Shown: piece by piece, positions 11,490 to 22,739 of the stretch
Numbering within the stretch: position 1 is the first letter of the stretch
How the letters are laid out: each line of letters opens with the position of its first letter
Source: Limnoperna fortunei
Lineage: Eukaryota > Mollusca > Bivalvia > Mytilida > Modiolidae
Assembly: GCA_944474755.1 (NCBI GenBank)
Contig: OX104112.1
Span: 84,829,756 to 84,893,755 of the forward strand
Direction: 5' to 3'
DNA length: 64,000 bases
Notes under the pieces: generated by a model
Databases searched by the model: none
Seen by the model: the letters and a program-made list of their open reading frames with translations, nothing else
What the model was told of the DNA's origin: nothing
Translations under genes and position numbers: made by a program

Positions 11490-12640
11490 TGACTGCCCTG
11501 GAGATCTGTGTTTGTAATTATTCAGTACATATCTTGCAGCCTTTCTTTGAATTTGCTCAACCTGAGACATCTGATTATTTTTGTATGGGTATGGGTCCCA
11601 AACTGGGGTTCGATAACCGGGCGCACAAGTGAAGTGTAAGTTAGATTTTTAACTTTTTGAGTGCAGTTTTTCATGTTTCTTCTTAAAAAGCCTAATGTTT
11701 TATTTACCGTGCAAGTAAAATATTATTAATATGTGCCACAGTCTAGATCAAGTATTTACTCTGAAGTATGATTGTAAAGTTTATAATCAAAATTTGTTGG
11801 TTTAATTTTTTTAGAAACATGAATTACATGAACATGAATAACATTTTTCAGGATTAAATTTCATTTGCCAATTTCTTTCCCATTTTTCTAAGTTTGAAAG
11901 GTCATTTTGTAGTAAATTGGCATCAATATACCATTGGTGACTTTTCTATAAAGTAAACAATCATCGGCAAAAAGCCTTACGTTATAATTAACATGTTCAG
12001 GCAGGTCATTTATAAACAATAGAAATAGAGTTGGACATAAAACAGTGCCCGCCTGCTCGACTCAAATGTCATATCTGTGCTTCTAAAAATTGTTGAAAAT
12101 ATATTGGCCTCAAAAAGTTACAAATGTTACAAATGAAGAAGTAAGAAAACAAGCTAGTTGTGAAAAGATCATTGACGCTATTATAAGAAGAAGGTGGAAA
12201 TGGCTCGGACATGTGCTCAGGATGGAGAACAGCAGGCATGCAAAAATAACCCTCACATGGATTCCAGATGGTAAAAGAAAGAGAGGACGTCCAAAAGAGA
12301 CCTGGAGGAGGACCATAGAAAAGGAAAGGAAAGAACTTGGCTTCAGCACCTGGACAGAAGCAACAAGAGAAGCATCTGATAGAGGAAAATGGAGGGGACT
12401 TGATAACGGCCCGATTCTCCTCAAGGAGAGACGGAAATAAGTCAAGTAAGTCAGTAAAACAGTGCCATGTGGCACACCAGAATCAACGGATAATTTTGAA
12501 GAATTTGTGTATACCATTTAAAAGAACCTGTTGTTGCCTATCTGCCAAAAAATCTGTAATCCAATTTAAGTTGTGTTGATTTCTAATACCATATCAATCT
12601 GGTCACCATTTGCCAAGGATTAGCTAAGTCTTGAATAATT
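11490..12640 (-). pseudogene. Antisense LINE reverse transcriptase, split by an insertion
   Basis: Read on the minus strand, 12466 back to about 11490 encodes reverse transcriptase pieces: 'VDSGVPHGTVL' (motif B, near 12455-12490), '[15 protein letters not shown]' (near 12035-11990), '[12 protein letters not shown]' (near 11985-11945), then 'LGFLRRNMKNCTQKVKNL' and 'YTSLVRPVIEP' (near 11690-11600) and 'VEQIQRKAARYVLNNY' (near 11560-11510). Removing 12050-12466 joins motif B and the following residues in one frame. Other frameshifts and a stop after the catalytic block show decay. The 'GTVLGPLLF' style points to an L2/CR1-type family different from the plus-strand copy at 7145. Upstream sequence to about 12640 resembles further antisense LINE but is not clearly translatable. 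Confidence 0.75.
12050..12454 (+). mobile_element. LINE 3' fragment nested in antisense LINE
   Basis: A 405-bp insertion flanked by perfect 12-bp duplications TAAAACAGTGCC at 12038-12049 and 12455-12466. Its plus-strand frame (12090-12440) encodes the typical end of an RTE/endonuclease-RT type LINE: 'WKWLGHVLRM' followed by 'GKRKRGRPKETWRRT' and 'RGKWRGL'. It ends in 'caagtaagtcagt', resembling a short repeat tail. Extreme 5' truncation plus a target duplication is the usual outcome of target-primed reverse transcription. The fragment interrupts motif B of the host LINE. Confidence 0.85.
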
Positions 12641-13945
12641 ATAATTAATTGTGTCTCAATCGTTTTTATATACATGTCGAAAATAAAATCAAATGTATCA
12701 TTAACTTGCATGGGGTCTGTCGTAGTACACACATATTGCGGCTCTAATTGTAAAGTATTCTTTGCTTATTTAGTAAATTTCAAATTATATACATTTTATT
12801 CGAACATTTGTAATATTCAATTTGTTCACATTATTGTATAATATGCTTTAGTGCTCATTTCACTTGGCGTCCGTTCTAACGTCCCGAAAATTCCCTATAA
12901 AAGATCATAAAACATTTCTTGGCTATTGGCAATGTCATTTAAAGAATAATGCATTATAACGCAATTTACATTTTTACTGCGTCGGCAATCTTTATAAAAA
13001 ATAATACTTGTTATGCATGTTTACATTGTCTTATATGCATGTACATTTATGTTTGATTTTTTTTTTGCTTCTAGTCGGTCAAAGAGCGCCCAGAGCTCAC
13101 GTTTCTTTGTTATTATTTATGACCAACTACACATAAAATTACTTTACTTTACTTTAAAATAAAATTACTTTGCGGTAATCTGTAAGTTAAACGGCTAGTT
13201 TATGGCTGTTCCTCATACTTATCATTTTTAATCATCCTGAAATCTTAGAATTTAGACTGAAAATAGCAACTGTATTAACAACAACGATAATTACGGACAA
13301 TTAATACGAAACACGAATAATATTTGAACAACTGAAGCCGACAACTTATTTCTGCATATGTGTGAAGTAAATAAATTAGAAAGTGAACACAGCAAAAACA
13401 TGACGTCATACTAAATATATATATGTGACACTGATGAACAGTGAATAATGTATACTAATAATTATATTAATAGGTAAGAAATAAACCATGTCAAAGATCA
13501 AAATTAATAAACATTAGGAAACAAAAGTAAAACACATTGCACGAATTTAGTATAAGGAACGTCAACTGTGTAATAATATCCGCTTACGCTAGTTGTTACT
13601 CTTTCGTGAATTGAAAGAACGGTAGCAAATGTGTACAGGTAACTTGCAATCATTGCACATACAATCATTTGATATCAAACCACTAATAATGTTAAGATGT
13701 TTATTTATAGTTTTTGATTCAAAACATGATTTAAAGACATTAATTTAAATATTAAGGAAATTAGAAAACTACACATAATAAAATTCATGGCAAAATATAA
13801 CATTGAAGTAAAAAAAAGTTTGTTGTTATGATTATTAATATTTTTACTCAGTTTTGAGTCAATAAGATTTTTGTGCAACATCTAAATAATTTTACATTAA
13901 AAGGATCAAAATCCGTTTTTTTTTTGTTTTTAAAAGCAATCGAAC
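12641..13945. other. Non-coding AT-rich stretch
   Basis: No gene recognised. A short direct 'actttactttac' run lies near 13140. The last six bases, CTTTTT, may be the left target repeat of the next element. Confidence 0.4.
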
Positions 13946-13976
13946 CTTTTTCACACCGTACAACCGTTTTTCATTT

Positions 13977-14058
13977 TGCATTAAAAATGGTCCGATCATC
14001 AACCGTCGAATGATCCGATCAAAAGATGACGGTTGATGATCGGACCATTTTTAATGCA
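13977..14058. repeat. Perfect 31-bp hairpin
   Basis: Arms 13977-14007 and 14028-14058 are exact complements, with a 20-base loop that itself repeats part of the arm ('atgatccgatca'). It lies just inside the left terminus of the 2.9-kb element; the right terminus has related 'gatcggatcagtcgg' sequence but no matching hairpin. Confidence 0.9.
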
Positions 14059-14705
14059 CATGCTTGGATGCAAGAGCGGGTTACGCGTGACATATTAAAA
14101 TTTGTGTATTGTTGCATATACCATTTTGAAGGGGATAGATTTATCTACTAATCTACCGATCAATATTTATACAATAACCACTTTTTTCTGTGAAAACGAG
14201 GGATGAAGTTGAAAATGTTTAATTTTCTTACGACACTTTCGAGAAAAATAAGTAAAATGTCAAGAAAAATCAATGCCTTATTCAAAATAGCAATTCTTAT
14301 TAAAACTTTATTATATACATTCAAAGTCAGTTAAAGTGCGCCAATTACAAATATTGTGGTCACAGACGTTTTTTGATGACCAATAGTATAATTGTTATGG
14401 GAATTTGACTTTAATTTAACTCGTAGGTAATTACGTGTTGAAAAAAATTACAATAATGTTCTGTTTGACTCATTTATTGGTCAACACTGACTAATTTTGA
14501 AGCCTACATAGTAAAAACCATTATGTCACAAATTTGGAGTACTAAATTTATTTACAAAGAAAGAAAATTTATAGCGAAATAAATAAGTGAAATATGTTTT
14601 CTATGATAGAAAATTGTCAGAATTTGGATAAAAACACTCTGTTTTTATGTCAGTATATTTGGAAATATAAAAAAACAACACAGTATTTGTGTCCCATAAA
14701 ATGCT

Positions 14706-16501
14706 GTGAATTACGTTACAATTTCATGATAGTCGTATTACAAACATATTTGATTAATACAGTAATGATTCGTGAACGAATATGTACAAAAATGCTTCAA
14801 AATATTTATAAATCATGATTAAAAGGTGTATGAATAATTTTGGCCTAAAAACTAGTCTTTGATTTCAATTTTTAATTTTTTGCATTTAATTGTGAATTAC
14901 GTTACGGTACCTTCCTCATAATAAGTATATGCTATAAGCGTCAAACACTGTGAGTAATAAACACACTGATGTTAACCATAATTGCCATATAAACATTGTT
15001 TTTAGCTGTTAAAACATTTCTCATATATTTGCAAATGCTTATGTCCGTAAATTACGTTACGGTGAATTACGTTATGGTATATTCATTAAACATGCTTTAA
15101 AACTTATTTCCTAGGAACAAATTACTTGGAAACATTATTTTTTGACACCGCCTAAAATAAGGGCGTTTATTGAAAACTAAGTTGCCAAGCGGGAGACATT
15201 TAAAACATTTTCTTGTGTTAACATTACCATCACTCTTAAGTACACATTTATTTAACAAGAACACATATTATATAGCATTAATTGTCAGCGAAAATTATTA
15301 TTAAACGACACAATATATAATATACTGCAGAACTGTGAATATGGAATATTGATTCCATTTGTATTTACGTCATGTGAGGGCACAAAGTTTAGTGTAACGT
15401 AATTTACGTTTTGTAACGTAAATCACATGCACATTTATGTTATAGTTTGTTTCCAAAAAATGGTAAAAGTTGATAAAATGATGTGAAAAAAATGTTTAAA
15501 CACTAACCGAAGATAGGCATACAATTTAGAAGGAGTTCGGCATTTGGAAACGTTGACATTTCCTTATCGATACTACCAAACACCAGTTGGATATATCATT
15601 TTGTTTTAAAATGGCACTTTCATTTTAAATTTTATCTTGCTATAATTGAAAGCATTTGCAAAAAATAAGTATAAATTATAATACAACACCATGACAATAA
15701 ATATTTTAGAAAATCATGTAGTAAAGATCTATCACTCTTACTTTCTTGTGTAACGTAATTCACTATTGTGTAAAAAGACATTTGGCAATACAACAGTACT
15801 GAAAACACAACCATTTGTTCCAAAACATTTAATGGTGTGAAATGATCATATCCCATTGTTTATCTTTAATCAAATCGTTGTTAACAGCACAATTTCATTT
15901 GTGTAAGTGGGTATTTTTTTAATATTTCTTCGCATTGGGAATTTAATATGACATTTTAAAAGATTTTATGTTTTATGTGTTAATATCGTTGCAAAGATAT
16001 TGCAAATCATTGTACCAAAAAAAATAATCATAACCCAAAAGCTCTTTTTCTATAATGGTTCCAATTTAAACATAAGATAACAAGATTGTATATATTTTAT
16101 GGACTTCTGTGAATTACGTTACACATAGTACTACTACTGTAAAGTGTAATAAATATCTGTTTGGTAAAATTTCAAGTCTTTTAAATTTGTTAAGTATTAT
16201 CTTAAATGGTCAACAAATGAACAGATTTATTTAAATGGTCTTTAGACTTTGAAAATAAAAGAGTATCAACATTGAAAAATAGACACTTTTTCTTTAAAGC
16301 GTCTATTTTCCTTTTTATTGTTCAAGTATTAAGGAGTTGACCGATATCTTTTAGAGTTGGTTAATGTAGGGTTTGTTAAATGTTTTATTTGGTAAATCAA
16401 TCATATATCTATCATATAAATGTGTTTTATATGCAATTGTGGTTCTTTTACGATAAAATATGTTTGATATAGTTACAGTAGACAGAAGTAACGTAATTCA
16501 C
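14706..16501. repeat. Nine dispersed copies of GTGAATTACGTTAC
   Basis: Plus-orientation copies start at 14706, 14892, 15047, 15062 and 16109; minus-orientation copies start at 15394, 15413, 15750 and 16488. Five are exact (14706, 14892, 15750, 16109, 16488) and four differ by one base. They occur in single and paired form, not as a tandem array, and all lie between the inner inverted repeats of the 13952-16858 element. Such dispersed motifs in a transposon often bind transposase or a host factor, but no function is shown here. Confidence 0.9.
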
Positions 16502-16865
16502 CATCCAAAATACCACCACATGTATATTCATGTTTTTTTTTATGTGAATTTGTTATTCAAGAGCTACCTTTTTTGTTTTCTAATTGTTCAAATATAGTTC
16601 TTACAAAATAAATACATTTGTCTTGTTTTCAAAGCCGAAAATCTTCAGCCGTTTTTCCTGTGCAAATGGCGCACTTTAACTGAACGCAAACTCATATGTG
16701 AACAATTGACGCTTGGGTTAATATATAATTATGCATAGATGTGTAGTAATAATTAGTATTTCTTATCCGACTGACCACCCAAGTTCCGTGTCAACACACA
16801 ACAATGATCGGATCAGTCGGCAGATGATCGTAGCGATGAAAAACGGTTGTACGGTGTGCTTTTTA

Positions 16866-17345
16866 TGTAAAAAAGATCAAACTCGTCAACAGCAATGTAA
16901 AATTATTATTGCTATCTGAAGCGGAGTGTTGGACAATCATCCAAAGAGACATAAAAAAACTGAAGGCTTTTATCACAGATGACTACGCAAAATATATAAA
17001 ACAAATGGAAAAAACCAACAAACTGTCGCAAAATTAGCAAAGAAAAAAAAAGAAATGGGGTGAGATAGCTAGGTCATGTCCTCAGAATGGACCTCGAACG
17101 TTTTCCAAAAGCAATAGATTTCACCAGAAAAACGCCAACATGGAAGACCAAAAAACAACTGGTGAAGGACAGTAGAAATAGAGCTATTGACGATGGGCTT
17201 TAATGGGACGATGCTCAAAAACTTGCAAAAGACAAACCCAAGTGGCGAGAAAAGATTGCTTATGTCTCACCGGTGACGCAGAGAACTATATGTAATAACA
17301 GCGTCGGTAGTAGCGGATTCAGTACTTTTCTGAAGAGGGAATTGC
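16866..17345 (+). pseudogene. Degenerate LINE C-terminus
   Basis: Frame-shifted traces of an endonuclease-RT LINE: 'NSNVKLLLLSEAECW' near 16890, 'IIQRDIKKLKAF' near 16945, 'GHVLRMDLERFPKA' near 17075, and 'AQKLAKDKPKWR' near 17215. Several stops interrupt it. It is the same general family as the fragment at 12050-12454. The 3' part merges into non-coding sequence at about 17310. Confidence 0.7.
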
Positions 17346-17474
17346 CCTGCAAGGGACTCACTTTTTTGGATCACGGGTCATATATTCTGGACCCACCGTA
17401 CCCCCTACTGGTTGTATAGAAGACTAACGCCATTTTTGTTTTTTGTACAGATATAACTTATGTGAAAATTATAT

Positions 17475-17726
17475 TGTTTGTTTGTTTAATGGTGTTTAAC
17501 GCCACTTTCAGCAATTTTTCAGCTATATTATGGCGTCCAATTTTTATTGGGGGAGGAAACCGGAGTACCCGGAGAAAACCCCTGCGGTAGGAAAACTGAC
17601 AATCCTTGTCAATTAAAATTGGAGTCGAGTACACCCTGCCGGCAGTGAGAATCGAACCCGCAATCTCAGTGTTGACAGACCACGTGATCAATAGAAGACG
17701 AACTACCTTGACCACTCGGCCACCGA
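17475..17726 (-). mobile_element. tRNA-derived SINE, copy 1
   Basis: On the minus strand the head reads 'GGTGGCCGAGTGGTCAAGG' (A-box TGGCCGAGTGG) and, about 65 bases on, 'GGGTTCGATTCTCAC' (B-box). Spacing suggests a class II (Leu/Ser-like) tRNA ancestor with a long variable arm. The body contains the conserved 'GGTTTTCTCCGGGTACTCC' block and the tail has (AAAC)n. Five other copies lie in this window. Transcription would be by RNA polymerase III. The 85-codon open frame here is incidental. Confidence 0.85.
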
Positions 17727-18033
17727 TATATACAGTTTGCTCAACTGTGGGATCATATACTCTTCAAAGGGGTAAGTAAAATCAATCTGTTAAATTACTT
17801 AAAATAGGAGATAGAAAAAAACCAGTAAGATATAGTTTTATGAAATAAACCATATGAAATCGGATTCATTAGTCGGGTCGGAATATCTATGATACTCTTG
17901 AATTGCTTCAAACGTTAGAAATATTGATCATTTTTGGAATTATTATAAATCATTCCATGATGTTGTTTGTGTGTAACGTACTTCTTTCAGTTGGATTCGG
18001 TGTACAAAAACACGAGGGTGTGGATCAAAATAT
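17727..18033. other. Non-coding spacer
   Basis: Nothing recognised between the SINE and the next open frame. Confidence 0.35.
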
Positions 18034-18345
18034 TTGTATCACAAAACTTCGGCTGTTTATGTGTTTGGGTGTTGTTTAGCAATTTGTCATGGAAGAATTA
18101 CCGATGAAAGCCCTCTTCGGTCGGAAAATTGGAGATCCTTGTCAATGAAGTATAGCATAGAGGTATTAACATTTACCAATGACATCATTATCCACATATT
18201 GAAAGTATCCAGGGAAACAAAAGCAACATCAATTTTCATAAACCCTGATGCTGCCAAAGCACTGTTCGAGTTACATGACAAATATCTGGTTGTCGGTTAT
18301 ACTAAGACCTATTTTGTCACCAATAAGTCCAAAGCTGAAAAATAA
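18034..18345 (+). pseudogene. Open frame, possible retroelement relic
   Basis: A 103-codon frame with no ATG at its beginning (TTG at 18034) ending at TAA 18343-18345. The second half is protein-like. The stretch 'DAAKALFELHDKYLVV' near residue 70 resembles the 'LHDKYVVVPADKA' neighbourhood of Penelope/GIY-YIG-type reverse transcriptases, but the conserved residues that should follow are missing. It could equally be a host exon. No paired splice sites were found. Confidence 0.3.
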
Positions 18346-18670
18346 ACGGATCATCGGACCTAATCATTGAAATTTAAACTCATCGTTTTGTTGCTCAAAG
18401 ATTGTTGTCTTCATTGTAAAAATTGTATAGAAAACATCATGTATACTTGTAGAAAAACTCGTGATTTTCTGTGAGTTCGTGGTGCTAGCTTTTGTTTGTG
18501 TTTATTTGTGCTGTGCTCAGTTTTGTTTCTTATTGTTTTATAATTGTGATTTTTTTACTTCTAGATTTAGTTACCGTTTTAGGATTTTTTCGATTTTATT
18601 TGATATAGAAGCAGTTTTTAAATCGTCATTGCATAGTCATTAGGGTCTAATCCATTTTATTATACTTGTA

Positions 18671-19095
18671 CTGAGGTGTCATTAACGCTCATTGACCAAT
18701 CCCATCTGTTTACTCTGCTCATATGTCATTTACTCTCATTGACCAATCCCATCTGTTTATTCTGCTGGGGTGTCATTAACGCTCATTGAATAATCCCATC
18801 TGTTTATTCTGCTGAGGTGTAATGAACACTCATTGACAAATACAATCTGTTTATTCTGCTGAGGTGTCATTTAACGCTAATTGGCCAATCCCATCTGTTT
18901 ATTCCGCTGAAGTGTCATTACGCTCATTGACCAATCCCCTTTGTTTATTCTGCTGAGGTGTCATTAACGCTTATTGATCAATCTCATCTGTTTATTCTGC
19001 AGAGGTGTCATTAACGCTAATTGACCTATCCCATCTGTTTATTCTGCTGAGGTGTCATTAACGCTCATTGACCAATCCCATCTGTTTATTCTGCT
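18671..19095. repeat. 47-bp minisatellite, nine units
   Basis: Nine tandem units of about 47 bp with core 'tcattgaccaatcccatctg' followed by 'tttattctgctgaggtgtcattaacgc'. Units vary by substitutions and single-base indels. They are contiguous, with no unique spacers. Confidence 0.95.
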
Positions 19096-19562
19096 ACTTT
19101 GTTTTTGGTCAACATGCAGCATAGCAATGGATCGATAAATTTACCGCTTTAGACATTTGCGTCAGCGATATCTAAAAGTGTTCTTGTTTGCCTACTTGAA
19201 TAATTTGATTTTCTCAGCCCATATCAAATGAATGAAACCTGACGTTATATGTTGACATCAGAGGACATTTTAAATTGCGAAAAACTAATACTGGTACATA
19301 GATCTATTGTATTTAATGAATAGTTTCATGCGAAATTAAAAACACCTACGAGCAATATAATTCAAGACCAATAAAATGCATTTAATAAACCTATTATCAC
19401 ATGAACGTACTTAAACACAACACCTCACAGTGTTTAAACTCGTTTTTAGTTAGAATGTTGCTAAAAGGCATAAAGATAGAAACAGCAGATACAGAATATC
19501 TTATCAGAATACCATCAATAAAACAACAAACAATTCTTGAAACAAAAAAAACCCGGAGATTT
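19096..19562. other. Non-coding spacer
   Basis: Nothing recognised. The 62-codon frame at 19401-19589 ends inside the SINE and has no support. Confidence 0.35.
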
Positions 19563-19818
19563 TCGTTTGTTCTTTTGAATGGAGTTTAACGTGACTTATA
19601 GCAATTCAGCTCTATTATGGCGCCCAGTTTTGATTTTGAGAGGGAGCCAAGGTACCCAGAAAAAACCCTCGATCTCCGGTAGGTAAACTGGCAATCCTGT
19701 AAATAAAGATTGGAGTAGAGCACAACATGCCGACAGTGAGACTCGTATCCGCCACCTCAGTGTTCTCAGGCACAAGATCGGTTGTTGTTGACTACCGTAA
19801 CCGCTTGGCAACCGAGAC
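19563..19818 (-). mobile_element. tRNA-derived SINE, copy 2 (diverged)
   Basis: Same order as the 17475 copy: a head with GGTTGCCAAGCGGTTACGG-like A-box on the minus strand, degenerate B-box, then the TACC(G)-rich central block and tail. More diverged than copies 1 and 5, so older. Confidence 0.7.
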
Positions 19819-20649
19819 CCCAACGGAGGTGAAGGCTAGTGAGCTCCGAAAATCAGTAATCTGCAGCTACTTATGAGTGGCAAAAATGCGTTTATGATTT
19901 GACGTAAACGATATAAATTCCTTATATGTCAATTTAAAGGAAATAACTTTTGTATCTTTAATCCAGATCAAAGATTTTAGAAAGTACCCTTATCTTTTAA
20001 TACCTACCAATTAAATTTCATTAAATAATGTTTAACACTATTTATCTATTAATATTCAAAGTAGAACAAAGATACCGAAAGATTACAAAAGAAACAAAGG
20101 TGCGAAAAAACATGGTTAACAGAAAACTTACCAACAAAACAAGCAACAAACCCTAAAAGCACAACAAACAAATAAACAAAACAAAAACATCGCTTGGAAC
20201 AATGGAATGATATCAGGAGGTCTGGCGATCATATCCTGCTTCACACTGCTTGACATCCGTCGTGTGTTGGGGGTCAAAAAAAGCTGTAAGGTCACGAACG
20301 CAAAAGACACTGGTAAGTTAACAGGAGTATTCCACTTTAAATGTTTGACAAATATAATATATTAGTAATAATGACTATAAAATATAGGCATCGACAACCG
20401 AAGCTTTACTGCAAGAAATAGATTATCAGCCTAATTACAGACCCAAGAATATCTTGTAGGCATAAGTGGGCATTGCAGGGATATTAAACCGGCTATTTAA
20501 ACAGAAAAAATATTATTGGAAAATTTTAGTCGTCTTACTTGTATAATTATAGTGTAATCAGCCTTCCTTGTTTATTTCAAGGAAAATAAATATAGGCGCA
20601 GCCTAAATGCGATCATAGCAAATAATAGTTCATGACGTTACTTCAGAAC
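19819..20649. other. Non-coding stretch
   Basis: No gene supported. A 60-codon minus frame at 20128-20310 has a splice-donor-like 'ggtaag' near its end but no convincing protein character. Confidence 0.35.
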
Positions 20650-20905
20650 ACAATAACTTTACAAAAATTTAAATTTAAACAGCGTTTCAAAGATTGCAAA
20701 ACAATTGTCTGATATTTTTTTAATTTATAAAAATATATACTTCATTTATATTTTTCTCGTTTAAATTAATTTTAATGCTCTTCTACAATATTTTCTTCGG
20801 ATAGCTCAGCTACAATCTGAGTTGTTGTTTTCCATATGGATCAAGTGACTTTTTTACACACATGCATGTTACGGTCTAGTTCTTATCTGCGATGCTCGCT
20901 ATACA
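20650..20905. repeat. Dispersed repeat, copy b
   Basis: Diverged counterpart of 9520-9800 in the same orientation, with the shared blocks in the same order and ending at 'gatgctcgctat'. Confidence 0.65.
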
Positions 20906-21939
20906 TGAAATAACGATGCCAACTTTTTAAATGTTTTTGGTGTTTTCAATTCTGCAACATGTAAATCAATTAGTTATACTAGTCCAAGTTGAAATTCCAT
21001 GGAAATATGCGAATTAAAATGTTACCTAAACGTTGTTTAAGTACAGTACATCATGGGAGAAAATAATCTCAAATCAAATTCTGGTGCCGGAATTGTATGC
21101 CTTCAGTCGTAAAAGACAAATATGTTCTGCGTACGAGGACTGAGCGGTTTAAGAAAAATGAACTAATTGCACTTACAATTAAGGAATTGTATAACCAGTA
21201 ATATTCGTGCACTTAGACAGGAAAAGTGGTATCAAAGTAAGAACATTACTTTGCTTTATGTTTGATGTTTTCATTGACAATACAAAATGTCATGTCTGAT
21301 TTATTTAGTGCAGGTCTATAGAAGGAAATTTGCAGATTTAATGACATAAAAAACAACACTGGGTAATATATGATTAAGTGGTTATCCATCATACAAGGCA
21401 ATAAAACAGTTTTTGTGACAATTTATTTTTGGACATTCACATTTCATGTTGCTTTTCGGGTCTCGATCGCAATACAAAACAATAAAACAGTAATAGTAAT
21501 TACGACGATTGACAGATAATGGCTGGTTTTACATATGCGGCTATGATGACGTCATCTCACTTCGGGTTATCTGTAAAATAAAAATAACGATTGTCAACAT
21601 GTCGAATGCGTAATTTTACCGTTATAACATAAATTTTTTTTATCAAAATTGTAAGAATATATGTCTGGTATTTAAAGTGATTTTCTCAAGTAAAACATAC
21701 TGGCATCGTTAATACATCTGTCAATACTTCTTCTGTTCCATATCGACACTATAGCTTACCATCGTAATTGAGCAAGAAAAAGGAAATATTTTCTGACAAT
21801 TTTTATTTTGCTGTGTCATATAATAGTATGCTAAATGTGTCTATTTCTATTGACAACAAACGCATTGTTAAAGCTGCCTGCGACGACACCAGCATTATGA
21901 CGTTCCAATTTCTCATGTATCCTTTACAATTATTACCTT
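20906..21939. other. Non-coding stretch
   Basis: No supported gene. Near 21545 there is a 'gatgacgtcatc' CRE-like palindrome without an adjacent gene. Confidence 0.35.
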
Positions 21940-21992
21940 ACAATGCCACCCAACACACCGTTCATCATACCCATGCACAACACATCATTTGA
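21940..21992 (-). pseudogene. Possible relic of the Met/Gly-rich secreted gene
   Basis: On the minus strand the bases from 'caaatgatg' through 'ggtatgatg' to 'gttgggtggcatt' resemble, in order, the start of exon 2 of the gene at 22740-23550. The resemblance fades after about 55 bases, the frame is broken, and no cysteine part is recognisable. It may be the scar of a tandem duplication or chance similarity in a low-complexity repeat. Confidence 0.3.
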
Positions 21993-22739
21993 GCATTAAT
22001 TTTACTCAATTTGTTCAAGCAATATATAGAGTATATGTCTGTATTCCGAATGAAATTTTAGATCGATATAATAACGATTGTGGAACGGGTAGATATTACA
22101 CGACATATTTTATATTTTTTTTTAGACTCTGCCAATAAAATGTTTGGTTTTTCATCTTATAAAGAAAATGTTTTTTTCCCATATTTCTTTGGTTAATTCG
22201 CAAGGATTCTGTTTTATAGCGCCAACACAGTCGACTGATCATGTTTAAAATTCATAAAAACAGTGATGTTATTTTGTGTACATTGTTATGTCGAATAACA
22301 TATAATATACACATGTGGTTTGTAAAATAATACATGTCTTTTCTAAAACTGTAAACTGCTTATAAAACTTTTCTTGTTGATTTCAGATTAATGGTCAACC
22401 ATTCAACATATTCTTTTTAAGAAATGTAAGCGTGATTTTCATTGTCCAATGCAAGGAAACAAGCATGGATTGTTTTGTATAAGGAACCGTAAAATTAAAT
22501 TTGTTAAGTAATATACAAAATTTTGTGAATTTTCTTTTATCGTCAGCATAAACAAGCAGGAACTGCGAGCACAATCTAAAATCACAAACGTGAAAAATAC
22601 TGTATGCAGTAGTGTCTTAAATAAATAACGAATCTAAAATTAAAATAATTTTTAACTAGAAATTCGCCCTAACTAACCACTCAAAGAAGGCCACATAGTT
22701 TTCATTACAAAATAAACTAACCGTTTCTCACCGTACATT

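Larger units (their letters stand above)
13952..16858. mobile_element. 2.9-kb inverted-repeat element without transposase
   Basis: A perfect 23-bp inverted repeat beginning CACACCGTACAACCGTTTTT lies at 13952-13974 and 16836-16858. CTTTTT directly borders both ends (13946-13951 and 16859-16864), a possible 6-bp duplication, though low in complexity. Inside is a second perfect inverted pair, CAGTTAAAGTGCGCCA at 14328-14343 with its complement at 16667-16682, which may mark an inner element of 2355 bp or subterminal sites. No open frame resembles a transposase. A 31-bp perfect hairpin and nine copies of one 14-mer lie within and are listed separately. The superfamily is unknown. Confidence 0.65.

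Noticed and set aside
12110..12517. 135-codon minus frame ending in Phe/Leu-rich sequence
   Set aside because: A chimera: its start is antisense LINE motif B, the rest is the reverse strand of the inserted LINE fragment.
17458..17715. 85-codon minus frame, nearly repeated as a 91-codon frame at 60076-60351
   Set aside because: The similarity is because both are SINE copies, not a conserved protein.
17640..17726. Functional tRNA-Leu or tRNA-Ser gene
   Set aside because: Acceptor stem does not close and the sequence runs into a SINE body repeated elsewhere in the window.
18671..19095. CRISPR-like array
   Set aside because: Units are contiguous and vary throughout; there are no unique spacers, and the context is eukaryotic. 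The same holds for 35508-36025.
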